Shown here piece by piece: positions 16,950 through 25,354 of a stretch of DNA of 34,871 nucleotides. Origin of the DNA: Deltaproteobacteria bacterium (GTDB lineage Bacteria > Desulfobacterota > Desulfobacteria > Desulfobacterales > Magnetomoraceae); the NCBI GenBank assembly GCA_002753725.1, contig PEAL01000014.1, positions 1 through 34,871 of the forward strand, given 5' to 3'. Each line of letters begins with the position of its first letter. The stretch's first letter is position 1. Both the position numbers and the translations under genes were made by a program. Below the pieces are notes generated by a model. The model was not told the DNA's origin. It searched no databases and was given only the letters and a program-made list of their open reading frames with translations.

Positions 16950-18032
16950 ATGGCAAAAGTATTGATGAAAGGTAACGAAGCCATTGGTGAAGCCGCTATT
17001 CGCGCCGGATGCCTGAATTATTTTGGGTATCCCATTACACCACAAAGCGAAATTGCAGAATATCTGTCAAGGCGTATGCCCGAAGTCAACGGTATGTTTT
17101 TGCAGGCTGAAAGCGAAGTCGCGGCATCGTATATGATTTTTGGCGCGTCAGCGGCTGGAGAACGTGTGTTTACAACATCTTCAAGCCCAGGGATCAGCCT
17201 CATGAGTGAAGCTATCAGCTATTGTGCAGCCGCACAATGTCCGGCTGTTTTTGTAAATATTATGCGCGGTGGCCCAGGGCTGGGCGGTATTCTGCCATCA
17301 CAAGGTGATTATTTTCAAGCCACAAAAGGTGGCGGACATGGTGATTATCATCTGTTGGTCATGGCACCCAACAGTGTCCAAGAAGCCGTAGAAATGGTTA
17401 TGAAAGCATTCCCTCTGGCTGAAAAGTACCGAAATCCAGTAATCATTCTGGGCGATGGGTTGATTGGCCAGATGATGGAACCGGTCGAATTCCCAGACCA
17501 CCTGGTATCCACACCCTCTGACAAAAGCAGTTGGGCGACATCAGGCATGGCAACCCGAAAGTCAACTCAACGGAACCTGGTCAGATCATTATTTCTTGTG
17601 GGAAACAGTCTCGAAGACAACAACCGGTGCCTGAAAGCCAAGTATGATCAAATGAAAAAAGAAGAAATTCAATGTGCTGATTACAATATTGACACAGATT
17701 ACGAAGCATTGATTGTCAGCTATGGCACCATGAGCCGGGTTTGTCGAACAGCCATTGATATCTTGAAAAAAGAAGGCATCGAGGTGGGAATGATTCGTCC
17801 CCAAACGCTGTTTCCATACCCGGACGCGATTGTTCAAAAAGCGGCATGGAAACCCTCATGCAGGGTGGTCACAAGTATGGAACTGAGTATGGGCCAGATG
17901 GTCGAAGATGTTGAACGCGTGGTTCAGGGGAGACGACCGGTTACCTGGTTTGGCATTGCTGGCGGTATTGTTCCGGCACCCGAAGAAATTGTGGATGAAA
18001 TGAAACGCGTCTTACATGCGCATCAATCTTGA
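16950..18032 (+). CDS. korA: 2-oxoacid:ferredoxin oxidoreductase alpha subunit (KorA/VorB)
   Basis: Large subunit of the CoA-acylating oxidation of 2-oxoglutarate (or branched-chain 2-oxoacids) with ferredoxin as acceptor. With the ATG at 16950 it has 360 residues. It begins AKVLMKGNEAIGEAAIRAGC, then YFGYPITPQSEIAEYLS, FLQAESEVAASYMIFGA, TTSSSPGISLMSEA and VNIMRGGPGLGGILPSQGD, all typical of the pyrimidine-binding alpha subunit, with a transketolase C-like domain after residue about 250. GGAG at 16941-16944 directly precedes this ATG, so an in-frame GTG at 16935 is not preferred. The same sequence family is named VorB in many genomes, so 2-oxoglutarate against 3-methyl-2-oxobutanoate specificity is open. 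Confidence 0.9.
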   Translation: MAKVLMKGNEAIGEAAIRAGCLNYFGYPITPQSEIAEYLSRRMPEVNGMFLQAESEVAASYMIFGASAAGERVFTTSSSPGISLMSEAISYCAAAQCPAVFVNIMRGGPGLGGILPSQGDYFQATKGGGHGDYHLLVMAPNSVQEAVEMVMKAFPLAEKYRNPVIILGDGLIGQMMEPVEFPDHLVSTPSDKSSWATSGMATRKSTQRNLVRSLFLVGNSLEDNNRCLKAKYDQMKKEEIQCADYNIDTDYEALIVSYGTMSRVCRTAIDILKKEGIEVGMIRPQTLFPYPDAIVQKAAWKPSCRVVTSMELSMGQMVEDVERVVQGRRPVTWFGIAGGIVPAPEEIVDEMKRVLHAHQS

Positions 18033-18052
18033 CGATTGCAAAAGGAAATATC

Positions 18053-18793
18053 ATGGCAAGAGTATTTCAAAAACCAAAATCAATGACCAGTGCACACACC
18101 CATTATTGTCCCGGATGTACACATGGTATCGTCCATCGACTGATTGCAGAAACCATCGATGAATTGGGTATTCAAGACCGAACGGTTGGTATTGCACCAG
18201 TGGGATGCGCTGTTCTCGCTTACCATTATTTTGACTGTGATTTTCAGGAAGCAGCTCACGGTCGTGCTCCGGCAATGGCCACGGGAATCAAACGGGTTCG
18301 TCCGGATTTGCTGGTTTTCACTTACCAGGGGGATGGCGATTTGGCCAGTATTGGCATGGGAGAAATTATTCATGCAGCCAATCGTGGAGAAAAATTCACT
18401 GCCATCTTTGTCAACAATACTGTTTATGGCATGACCGGTGGTCAAATGGCGCCAACAACCATGCCCAACCAAAAAACAACCACCAGTCCAGCGGGTCGGG
18501 ATGTTACAAATTGCGGAATGCCTATTAAAATAGCAGAACTTATTTCAGCATTGCAGACACCTGCGTATGTTACCCGTCAAACGGTAATCAAACCCAAATA
18601 TATCATTAAAGCCAAAAAGGCCATCCGAAAAGCCTTTGAATACCAAATGGCTGGGACCTGTTTTTCTCTGGTTGAAATTGTCAGTACCTGCCCGACCAAT
18701 TGGGGGAAAACCCCTCTTGAATCAATCAAATGGACAGAAACAGATTTGTTGCCCTATTATCAACTTGGCGATTGTAAAACACCCGATGCATAA
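18053..18793 (+). CDS. korB: 2-oxoacid:ferredoxin oxidoreductase beta subunit (thiamine diphosphate-binding)
   Basis: Binds thiamine diphosphate and carries part of the active site. The 246-residue product shows HYCPGCTHGIVHRLIAE near the N-terminus, then the TPP motif region TYQGDGDLASIGMGEIIHAA followed by IFVNNTVYGMTGGQMAPTT. AAAGGA at 18041-18046 lies 6 nt before ATG 18053, so this start is chosen over an in-frame ATG at 18029, which overlaps the korA stop. A Cys-poor sequence agrees with the iron-sulfur clusters being on the separate delta subunit. It forms the complex with the alpha, gamma and delta products of adjacent genes. Confidence 0.92.
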   Translation: MARVFQKPKSMTSAHTHYCPGCTHGIVHRLIAETIDELGIQDRTVGIAPVGCAVLAYHYFDCDFQEAAHGRAPAMATGIKRVRPDLLVFTYQGDGDLASIGMGEIIHAANRGEKFTAIFVNNTVYGMTGGQMAPTTMPNQKTTTSPAGRDVTNCGMPIKIAELISALQTPAYVTRQTVIKPKYIIKAKKAIRKAFEYQMAGTCFSLVEIVSTCPTNWGKTPLESIKWTETDLLPYYQLGDCKTPDA

Positions 18794-18817
18794 AAGCATG
18801 TACAGGAGATTTTTATC

Positions 18818-19357
18818 ATGCAAATGGATATGATGTTTACTGGCTTTGGCGGTCAGGGAATTTTGATGATGGGAAAAATCATCGCTCTGGCAGCATTAAA
18901 AGAAGGAAAAGAAGTAGCCTGGGTGCCGTCGTATGGCCCGGAAATGCGAGGCGGAACCGCTTATTGCACGGTGGTTATTGGTGATGAGCCCATTGGATCG
19001 CCAATTATACAAAATCCCATGAATTTGGTGGCCATGAATCAGCCATCTATGGAAAAATTTTCACAACTGGTCAAACCCGGTGGAATGATATTAAAAAACA
19101 GTTCTCTCGTTCCTGTAAGCAGTCATCGAACCGATCTGACAGAATATGAAATTGCAGCCAATGAAATTGCAAACGACCTGGGAACCGTAAAAGTTACCAA
19201 TGTCGTCGCATTAGGGGCATTTATCGAATGTAGCGGTATTTTTTCATTGGATTTGATCCGAGACATTTTAAATCAGGAATTATCCAAAAAGCCTGCTCTG
19301 CTGGATATCAATCTCCAGGCGATCGAACGTGGAAAATCAGCATGCGTGAGTATATAA
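18818..19357 (+). CDS. korC: 2-oxoacid:ferredoxin oxidoreductase gamma subunit
   Basis: The gamma subunit completes the four-part 2-oxoacid:ferredoxin oxidoreductase. The 179-residue product begins MDMMFTGFGGQGILMMGKI, followed by VAWVPSYGPEMRGGTAYCTV and VVIGDEPIGSPIIQNP, the family's conserved glycine-rich and SYGxExRGG motifs. AGGAG (18804-18808) lies 9 nt before ATG 18818. Its last 16 bp overlap the start of cmk, which implies that the oxidoreductase genes and the cmk-rpsA cluster could share a transcript. Confidence 0.92.
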   Translation: MQMDMMFTGFGGQGILMMGKIIALAALKEGKEVAWVPSYGPEMRGGTAYCTVVIGDEPIGSPIIQNPMNLVAMNQPSMEKFSQLVKPGGMILKNSSLVPVSSHRTDLTEYEIAANEIANDLGTVKVTNVVALGAFIECSGIFSLDLIRDILNQELSKKPALLDINLQAIERGKSACVSI

Positions 19358-20049
19358 ACAAACCGGTGATTACCATCGATGGCCCGGCAGGCTCTGGAAA
19401 GACCACTGTCAGCCAGATCATTGCAAATATTTACCATCTCATATGGGTTGACACCGGTGCCTTGTATCGAGCCGTTGCGCTTGTTTCAAAACAAACAGGC
19501 GTTGCGGCTGATGATATTCAAGGGCTCGATCAATTATGTCACTCATTGAAGCTCACTTTTGTCCAGCAAGCTGGCGGACGTTTTCTTTTCAATCATGAAA
19601 CAGATATTTCTCAGGACATCCGCACACCGGAAATTAGCATGCTGGCATCCAGAGTATCTGCACAACCGGTTGTCCGTCACTATCTCCTGAATGTCCAGAG
19701 GCAATTGGGCAAACAGGGAGGTGCTGTGTTCGAAGGTCGTGATATGGGCACAGTGGTGTTTCCAGATGCAGATATTAAATTTTTTCTTTTTGCTGACCAT
19801 ACTGTCAGAGCAAAGCGTCGATATAAGGAGCTTCAGGAAAAATCTGTTCCTGTCAACTTCGACACGCTATCCAAAGAAATCAAACAGCGGGACAGACAGG
19901 ATCAACAACGAAAAATTGCACCTCTTAAACCTTCAGAAGATGCCATTCACATTGATTGTAGTCATTTGGAGATTGATGACGTTGTCAATCGAATGCGAGA
20001 AAATATTGATAAAAAATATCCACGACTGGATAAGAGAGAATACTTATGA
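19342..20049 (+). CDS. cmk: Cytidylate kinase
   Basis: Phosphorylates CMP and dCMP with ATP. The 235-residue protein has P-loop ITIDGPAGSGKTTVSQ (about residues 10-25), WVDTGALYRAVAL (CMP-binding), EGRDMGTVVFPDADIKFFL and a lid-region KRRYKELQEK followed by RDRQDQQRKIAPL. The length is normal. It starts inside the korC 3' end and its stop overlaps the next start (ATGA at 20046-20049). The order cmk, small gene, rpsA, sppA is a conserved bacterial neighbourhood with cmk just before rpsA. Confidence 0.93.
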   Translation: MREYINKPVITIDGPAGSGKTTVSQIIANIYHLIWVDTGALYRAVALVSKQTGVAADDIQGLDQLCHSLKLTFVQQAGGRFLFNHETDISQDIRTPEISMLASRVSAQPVVRHYLLNVQRQLGKQGGAVFEGRDMGTVVFPDADIKFFLFADHTVRAKRRYKELQEKSVPVNFDTLSKEIKQRDRQDQQRKIAPLKPSEDAIHIDCSHLEIDDVVNRMRENIDKKYPRLDKREYL

Positions 20050-20375
20050 AAAAATTATTTGAAGTCAAAAAATTACAAAATGAATTGCCGTATGAAGTCT
20101 GGTCTGTGGATGATCCTGTCCCTGAAATTTATGCGGATGGCACCGAAGGATTAATGATTCATGATGGTGTGGTTAAGTTTAACCTGTATTCATCGGTCAT
20201 CGAGCGAGATGAATCCGCTCATGAGTCCATGATCAAAAAAATTATTACTCAACGCATTGTCATGCCCATGCCCAAATTTTTTGAGCTGATGAACCGTGGG
20301 GTGCATGTTCAAAATATGATTAAACAACAACAGGAACAACAAAATTTTTCTACTCAAAAGCCAACATTGCAATAA
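20046..20375 (+). CDS. Small uncharacterised protein between cmk and rpsA
   Basis: A 109-residue protein without recognised domain, signal peptide or membrane segment. It reads as a small beta-rich domain (VKFNLYSSVIE in the middle), followed by ITQRIVMPMPKFFELMNRGV and a Gln-rich end. The strand-then-helix pattern with a conserved-looking RIVMP is loosely like the DUF3467-type small proteins of anaerobes, but I would not assign that family. Its ATG overlaps the cmk stop by 4 bp, so it is almost surely a real, co-translated gene. Its place in a translation and nucleotide operon is the only functional clue. Confidence 0.65.
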   Translation: MKKLFEVKKLQNELPYEVWSVDDPVPEIYADGTEGLMIHDGVVKFNLYSSVIERDESAHESMIKKIITQRIVMPMPKFFELMNRGVHVQNMIKQQQEQQNFSTQKPTLQ

Positions 20376-20391
20376 GCAGAAAATATTATTG

Positions 20392-20422
20392 TTGTTTTTT
20401 AACCAAAATTTTTTTATATAAT
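20392..20422 (+). promoter_or_regulatory. Possible sigma-70-type promoter for rpsA
   Basis: In the 105 bp gap before rpsA, TTGTTT (20392-20397) is followed after 17 bp by TATATA (20415-20420), or after 19 bp by TATAAT (20417-20422). The start codon is about 60 bp further on. An own promoter would fit a highly expressed ribosomal gene, but the surrounding A/T runs make chance matches likely. Confidence 0.35.
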
Positions 20423-20480
20423 AACGTTTGCCACATTGGATGTGGATAAAAAAAAATTGTAAGGGGGATTCATAATTTTT

Positions 20481-22562
20481 ATGAAAGACGAAGGGTTAAA
20501 AACAATCTCTGAGGATGAGGTCATGACTGATTCCTTAGATACAGACGTAGCTGCCGACGAACAGGTAGAAATGGATGACGCATCCGCTGCTTCAATGGAA
20601 GACAGTATGATTGGTATGTATGAGGAAAGTTGTAAACGGTTTGAAGAAGGTGAAGTGGTTTCAGGAAAAATCGTTCAAATCGACAAAGATGTCGTTTTAA
20701 TCGATATTGGTTACAAGTCTGAGGGGCAGGTACCAATAGAAGAATTTATTGATGAACACAATCAGGTCAACGCAAAAATTGGTGATGTTGTCGATGTCAT
20801 GGTTGAATTCTGGGATGATGAAGAAGAAGCTGTTCGGCTCTCCAAAGAAAAAGCCGCTCAAATAAAGGTTTGGGAAGAAATCAAAACAGCCTATGAAGGT
20901 AACGTCACCATTGAAGGTGTTGTTGTTTCGCGTGTTAAAGGTGGTTTTTCCGTTGATGTCGGCATTAAAGCCTTTTTGCCTGGATCGCAGGCAGACTTAA
21001 GACCCCTTCGAAACCTTGACGAACTCGTCAATCAGACACTGACGTTTAAAGTGCTCAAATTCAATCGCAAACGCAGCAATATTGTATTGTCTCGACGTGC
21101 AGTGCTTGAAGAAGAACGTCAGAGCAGACGGACGGCGACCTTGTCCACTATCCATGAAGACAAAATTGTTGAAGGCGTTATTAAAAATATCACAGAATAC
21201 GGTGTTTTTGTTGATCTTGGCGGAATTGATGGTCTGCTCCATATTACAGATATTTCTTGGGGTCGTGTTAAACATCCGTCGGAACTCTTTTCTGTGGGTG
21301 AAATGATAAAAGTGAAGGTACTTAATCTTGATCTTGATCGGGAACGTGTTTCTTTAGGCATGAAACAACTGACAGAAGATCCCTGGATTCATGCAAAAGA
21401 AAAATTCAAGATCGGTACACGCGTGATGGGAAAAATTGTCAGCCTGACAGACTATGGTGCATTTGTTGAACTTGAAGAAGGTGTTGAAGGTCTGATTCAT
21501 GTTTCTGAAATGTCCTGGACACGCAAAATAAGACATCCTGCGCATTTTGTTTCTGTTGGTGAAGAAGTGGAAACGCTTGTTTTAGATATCAGTCCTGAAA
21601 ATCGCAGAATATCTCTTGGCATGAAACAAGCGATCCCCAATCCCTGGGATGTGATTGGTGATAAATATCCGGTTGGAACGACAATCGAAGGTCGAATCAA
21701 AAATATTACGGATTTTGGGTTGTTTATTGGTATTGATGAAGGCATTGATGGTCTGGTTCATATTTCAGATATTTCCTGGACCAAACGTATCAAACATCCC
21801 TCAGAAATTTTTAAAAAAGGCCAAAAAGTGCAGGCCATTGTTTTGGATATTGATAAAGGCAATGAACGCTTTTCACTGGGAATCAAACAATTGCATCCTG
21901 ATCCCTGGGAAACCGTTGGCGAACGATATCAGGTGGGGACACAGGTCAAAGGCGCTGTTACAAACGTTACTGATTTTGGCGTATTTCTGGAATTGGAAGA
22001 AGGTATCGAAGGTCTGGTTCATGTCTCTGAAATCAGCAAAGAAAAAATAAAAACGCCTGTCGGACAGTACGAAGTTGGTGACGATGTCGAGGCAATGGTG
22101 GTTAATATCAATGGCAAAGAACGGCGCATTGGCCTTTCAATCAAGCGACTGAAGATGGAAGACGAACATAGCATTCTCTCTGACTATGTGAAAAATGCCA
22201 ATCGTCCAACATCAACGTTTGGTGAACTTCTTGGCCAGAATCTTCAAGAACAACTGGAAAGAGAACAACAGGAGCTTCTTGAAAGAAAGCACCTGGAATC
22301 CCTTGAAGGCGCCGAATCACTCTCAACCATAGATAATGAGGTTGCGACTACTGAAGAAACACCAGAGACTAATTCCATCGACGAATCATCATCAGAAAAC
22401 AATGCAACTGAGATAGATGAAACAGAGGTGGATGAAAATGAGGCCGCTGAAGTGGTTCGCATGCCTGTTGTTGAATCCAATGATGTCGCTCCTGATGAAA
22501 CTCCGGTTGAGGTTGAAAATAATCCGGATGACCATCCGGAAAAACAATCCGATACAGCCTAA
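20481..22562 (+). CDS. rpsA: 30S ribosomal protein S1 with acidic C-terminal tail
   Basis: Binds mRNA leaders on the 30S subunit during initiation. Six S1 (OB-fold) domains can be read in the 693-residue protein: EEGEVVSGKIVQIDKD, TIEGVVVSRVKGGFSV, VEGVIKNITEYGVFVDLGG, VMGKIVSLTDYGAFVELEE, IEGRIKNITDFGLFIGIDE and VKGAVTNVTDFGVFLELEE begin domains 1 to 6. The last four share the strong GLxHISDISW-type motif. After residue about 560 comes a tail rich in Glu, Asp, Ser and Thr, which makes it longer than Escherichia coli S1 (557). The start at 20481 has a GGGGGA site 12 nt upstream, slightly long; a second in-frame ATG at 20523 is a possible alternative. Neighbours cmk and sppA support the call. 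Confidence 0.95.
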   Translation: MKDEGLKTISEDEVMTDSLDTDVAADEQVEMDDASAASMEDSMIGMYEESCKRFEEGEVVSGKIVQIDKDVVLIDIGYKSEGQVPIEEFIDEHNQVNAKIGDVVDVMVEFWDDEEEAVRLSKEKAAQIKVWEEIKTAYEGNVTIEGVVVSRVKGGFSVDVGIKAFLPGSQADLRPLRNLDELVNQTLTFKVLKFNRKRSNIVLSRRAVLEEERQSRRTATLSTIHEDKIVEGVIKNITEYGVFVDLGGIDGLLHITDISWGRVKHPSELFSVGEMIKVKVLNLDLDRERVSLGMKQLTEDPWIHAKEKFKIGTRVMGKIVSLTDYGAFVELEEGVEGLIHVSEMSWTRKIRHPAHFVSVGEEVETLVLDISPENRRISLGMKQAIPNPWDVIGDKYPVGTTIEGRIKNITDFGLFIGIDEGIDGLVHISDISWTKRIKHPSEIFKKGQKVQAIVLDIDKGNERFSLGIKQLHPDPWETVGERYQVGTQVKGAVTNVTDFGVFLELEEGIEGLVHVSEISKEKIKTPVGQYEVGDDVEAMVVNINGKERRIGLSIKRLKMEDEHSILSDYVKNANRPTSTFGELLGQNLQEQLEREQQELLERKHLESLEGAESLSTIDNEVATTEETPETNSIDESSSENNATEIDETEVDENEAAEVVRMPVVESNDVAPDETPVEVENNPDDHPEKQSDTA

Positions 22563-22579
22563 GGCGAAGCAATTGATTC

Positions 22580-23473
22580 ATGTTTTCAAGACGTCATCCA
22601 TATTTATTTTTTGTATTGGTTAATACCGCTCTGGTATGTGGCACACTGATTTTTTTGTCACTCCTTGTGACAGTCAGTGTGTCCACACCAGAGTTTGGTG
22701 ATAAAGTGGGCATCATTGAAATCGATGGTGTTATTTCTGATGCCCTTCCTACCATTAGAGACCTTCAATATTTTCGAAAAAATGATCTTGTCAAAGCCAT
22801 TCTTATCCGCATTAATTCTCCTGGCGGTGGAGTCGCTCCATCTCAGGAAATCTACCGCGAGATTCAAAAAACCAAAAGCGTAAAAACAGTTATCGCATCA
22901 ATGGGAACCGTTGCTGCATCAGGTGGTTATTATATAGCATCTGCTGCCAATGGGATTGTTGCAAGCTCAGGCACCATTACCGGTAGTATTGGTGTGATTA
23001 TGGGCTTTACCAATTTAGAGAGTTTATTTCAAAAAATTGGCCTGAAAACATCAGTGGTGAAAAGTGGAAAACTCAAGGACATCGGCTCACCAACCCGCCC
23101 CATGACCCCGGAAGAAGAATCTTTTCTAAACAATTTTGTTTCAGAAATCCATGAACAGTTTATTCATGATGTTTCCAAAGGACGCAATATCCCCATTGAA
23201 GACATTCGTACCATTGCTGATGGACGTATTCTGACTGGAGATCAGGCCAAACAGCATAATCTGATTGATCGTATCGGCAATTATGAAGATGCCATTCAAT
23301 GGGCTGGTAGACTTGGCGGTATTCAAGGTGACATTTCAACCACTCGTCCTCCAAAAGATCCTCTCAACTTTATAGAGGAACTTATTCAAAACGAAATTCA
23401 CACCTGGATATCTAAAGTCTCCACATTTAAGCAGTTTCAATCTGTTGGATATTTGTGCCCTTATACGGATTAA
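22580..23473 (+). CDS. sppA: Signal peptide peptidase SppA (short form)
   Basis: Membrane-anchored serine protease that degrades remnant signal peptides. The 297-residue protein is the single-domain, 36K-type form found in many bacteria, half the size of Escherichia coli SppA. An N-terminal membrane segment (about residues 8-32) is followed by VGIIEIDGVI, ILIRINSPGGGVAPSQEIY, GTVAASGGYYIASAAN and TITGSIGVIMG, which contains the nucleophile Ser. The catalytic Lys is in KSGKLKDIGS, with RPMTPEE after it. It begins 18 bp after the rpsA stop with a weak AAGGCGA site, in keeping with the usual rpsA-sppA order. Confidence 0.92.
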   Translation: MFSRRHPYLFFVLVNTALVCGTLIFLSLLVTVSVSTPEFGDKVGIIEIDGVISDALPTIRDLQYFRKNDLVKAILIRINSPGGGVAPSQEIYREIQKTKSVKTVIASMGTVAASGGYYIASAANGIVASSGTITGSIGVIMGFTNLESLFQKIGLKTSVVKSGKLKDIGSPTRPMTPEEESFLNNFVSEIHEQFIHDVSKGRNIPIEDIRTIADGRILTGDQAKQHNLIDRIGNYEDAIQWAGRLGGIQGDISTTRPPKDPLNFIEELIQNEIHTWISKVSTFKQFQSVGYLCPYTD

Positions 23474-23525
23474 GGAATGCTCGAAAAATAAGGAATCTTC
23501 CCAACGTGAAAGGACACCCATCAAA

Positions 23526-25253
23526 ATGCAATACCCATTACCTGAAAGTATTGGAAATCCAGATTTATTTACTGGTCGTGAAGAAGAATTGGAGCATCTG
23601 CACGAATGGCTGGACGGCATTCCCAGACGAATATCCATGTCAACGGTTATCCTTGCCAGACGCAAAAGCGGTAAAACAGCAATTTTAGAACGAATATTTA
23701 ATCACGCCTGGTCAAACAACACGATGGGCGTTATTCCTTTTTATTTATGCATGAATGATAAACATTTATGGATACAGCATTTTGCTCTCAATTATTATCA
23801 ACGGTTTGCATCACATTACATCTCTTTTTTTGAAAGAGATGCTGAGATGGTTAGAAATCTCTTACCTTTTGATGCAATAAGGGAATATGGGGTAGCAAAT
23901 TCAATTAACCTTTTGGTTAATGATATTGATTTACTGATGGGATATAAATCTAATGGTGAATCTGGCCCAATGTGGGATTTAGCCTGTTCTGCCCCGCATC
24001 GTTTTGCATCCATATACAATCAAAGAATAGTTGTCATTATTGATGAATTTCAGTATTTTAGCAATCATATTTTTACTGATCCTAATTTTAAACATCTCGA
24101 TGAATCAATGCCTGGAAGTTATCACAGTCTGGTTGAATCAAAGTTAGCGCCTATGCTTGTCAGCGGTTCTTATGTGAGCTGGATGCTGAATCTTATGGAG
24201 GAGTACCTGGAAGCTGGACGTCTTGATCAATATTACATTTCCCCTTATCTTACAAAAGATGAAGGCCTTCAGGCAGTATACAAATATTCAGAACATCATA
24301 ACAAACCTATCACCAATGAAACTGCCGAACAAATCAATACCCTCTGTTTATCGGACCCATTTTTTATTTATTGTGTGGTAAAAAATAGTAAAAGAAATAG
24401 TTTGCTGACATTAGATGGCGTTATTGATACTGTTCATACGGAGCTGACAGGAAGGCATTCAAGAATGTCTAAAACATGGGCAGAATATATCAATAAAACA
24501 GTGACTAAAATCAATGATACATATGCCAAAGATATTTTATTGCATCTTTGCAAGTACAATCAGCGAACCTGGACACCTGAAGAATTAAAAAATGAACTTC
24601 ACTTAGATATTTCTACAAAAGATATTCATATCCGCCTGGAACAAATCCTTGAAGCTGATCTTATTGAAGATGGTGGCTCGGATATTGAGTACAAAGGGTT
24701 AACAGATGGAACCTTATATCTGGTTTTGCGTCATCGTTTTGAAAAAGAAATTCAAAATCACACCCCTGATTTTAAAACAGATTTTAGAAAACAAATAGAA
24801 TCACTTCAACAGGAAAAACAGTCTCTTCGGGGCCGACTAAATCATCTGACCGGCAAGTTTGCAGAATATCAACTGGCAACTGATATCCGAACGCGAAAAA
24901 AATTTTTATTATCTGATTATTTTTCTGGAATACCCGATACAAAAAAAGTAAATATTATAGATGTCAGTATGCACATCAAGTATCAACGTTCTGATGGCAA
25001 AGAGATGGAAATTGATATCAAGGCAGAATCAGACTGTAAACGGGTGATTTTAATTGAGGTCAAAAAATGGAAAAAAAAAGTTGGTATTCAGATCATACGA
25101 GATTTTTTAGAAAAAATTGAGGTTTATTCCTCTCAACATAAAGATAAAAAAATAATTCCTGCTTTTTTATCAGTGGGTGGCTTTACAAAAAAAGCAAAAG
25201 AATTGTGTAAAGATAGACAGGTTGGGTTTACTGAGACGTGCTACATTGAGTGA
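23526..25253 (+). CDS. AAA ATPase fused to a PD-(D/E)XK nuclease-like domain
   Basis: A 575-residue protein. The N-terminal half is an ATPase of the archaeal-ATPase/STAND-like type: NPDLFTGREEELEHLHEWL, Walker A ARRKSGKT (44-51), Walker B VVIIDEFQYF (Asp173-Glu174), then a winged-helix-like region around TWTPEELKNEL. A short coiled coil (about 420-450, with repeated QQEKQSL-type heptads) leads to the C-terminal domain, where IDIKAES (Asp497) and LIEVKKWKKKVG (Glu511, Lys513) give the D-x13-E-x-K pattern of PD-(D/E)XK nucleases. The frame is open upstream to 23445, inside sppA; ATG 23526 preceded by GAAAGGA fits better. It is AT-rich and breaks the usual sppA neighbourhood. A DNA-acting role is likely, the process unknown. 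Confidence 0.75.
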   Translation: MQYPLPESIGNPDLFTGREEELEHLHEWLDGIPRRISMSTVILARRKSGKTAILERIFNHAWSNNTMGVIPFYLCMNDKHLWIQHFALNYYQRFASHYISFFERDAEMVRNLLPFDAIREYGVANSINLLVNDIDLLMGYKSNGESGPMWDLACSAPHRFASIYNQRIVVIIDEFQYFSNHIFTDPNFKHLDESMPGSYHSLVESKLAPMLVSGSYVSWMLNLMEEYLEAGRLDQYYISPYLTKDEGLQAVYKYSEHHNKPITNETAEQINTLCLSDPFFIYCVVKNSKRNSLLTLDGVIDTVHTELTGRHSRMSKTWAEYINKTVTKINDTYAKDILLHLCKYNQRTWTPEELKNELHLDISTKDIHIRLEQILEADLIEDGGSDIEYKGLTDGTLYLVLRHRFEKEIQNHTPDFKTDFRKQIESLQQEKQSLRGRLNHLTGKFAEYQLATDIRTRKKFLLSDYFSGIPDTKKVNIIDVSMHIKYQRSDGKEMEIDIKAESDCKRVILIEVKKWKKKVGIQIIRDFLEKIEVYSSQHKDKKIIPAFLSVGGFTKKAKELCKDRQVGFTETCYIE

Positions 25254-25354
25254 GTGTCACCCTGATCATTGTATTTTGGGTTGTCGTGGCATCAAAAATA
25301 TGAATAATTCAAGTATAATATCTTCGGATATAGTTTTTATCAACAGGTGAAAAC

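Noticed and set aside
25314..25319. TATAAT before the sugar aminotransferase as a promoter
   Set aside because: No acceptable -35 box at 16-19 bp; a lone hexamer in AT-rich sequence is weak evidence.
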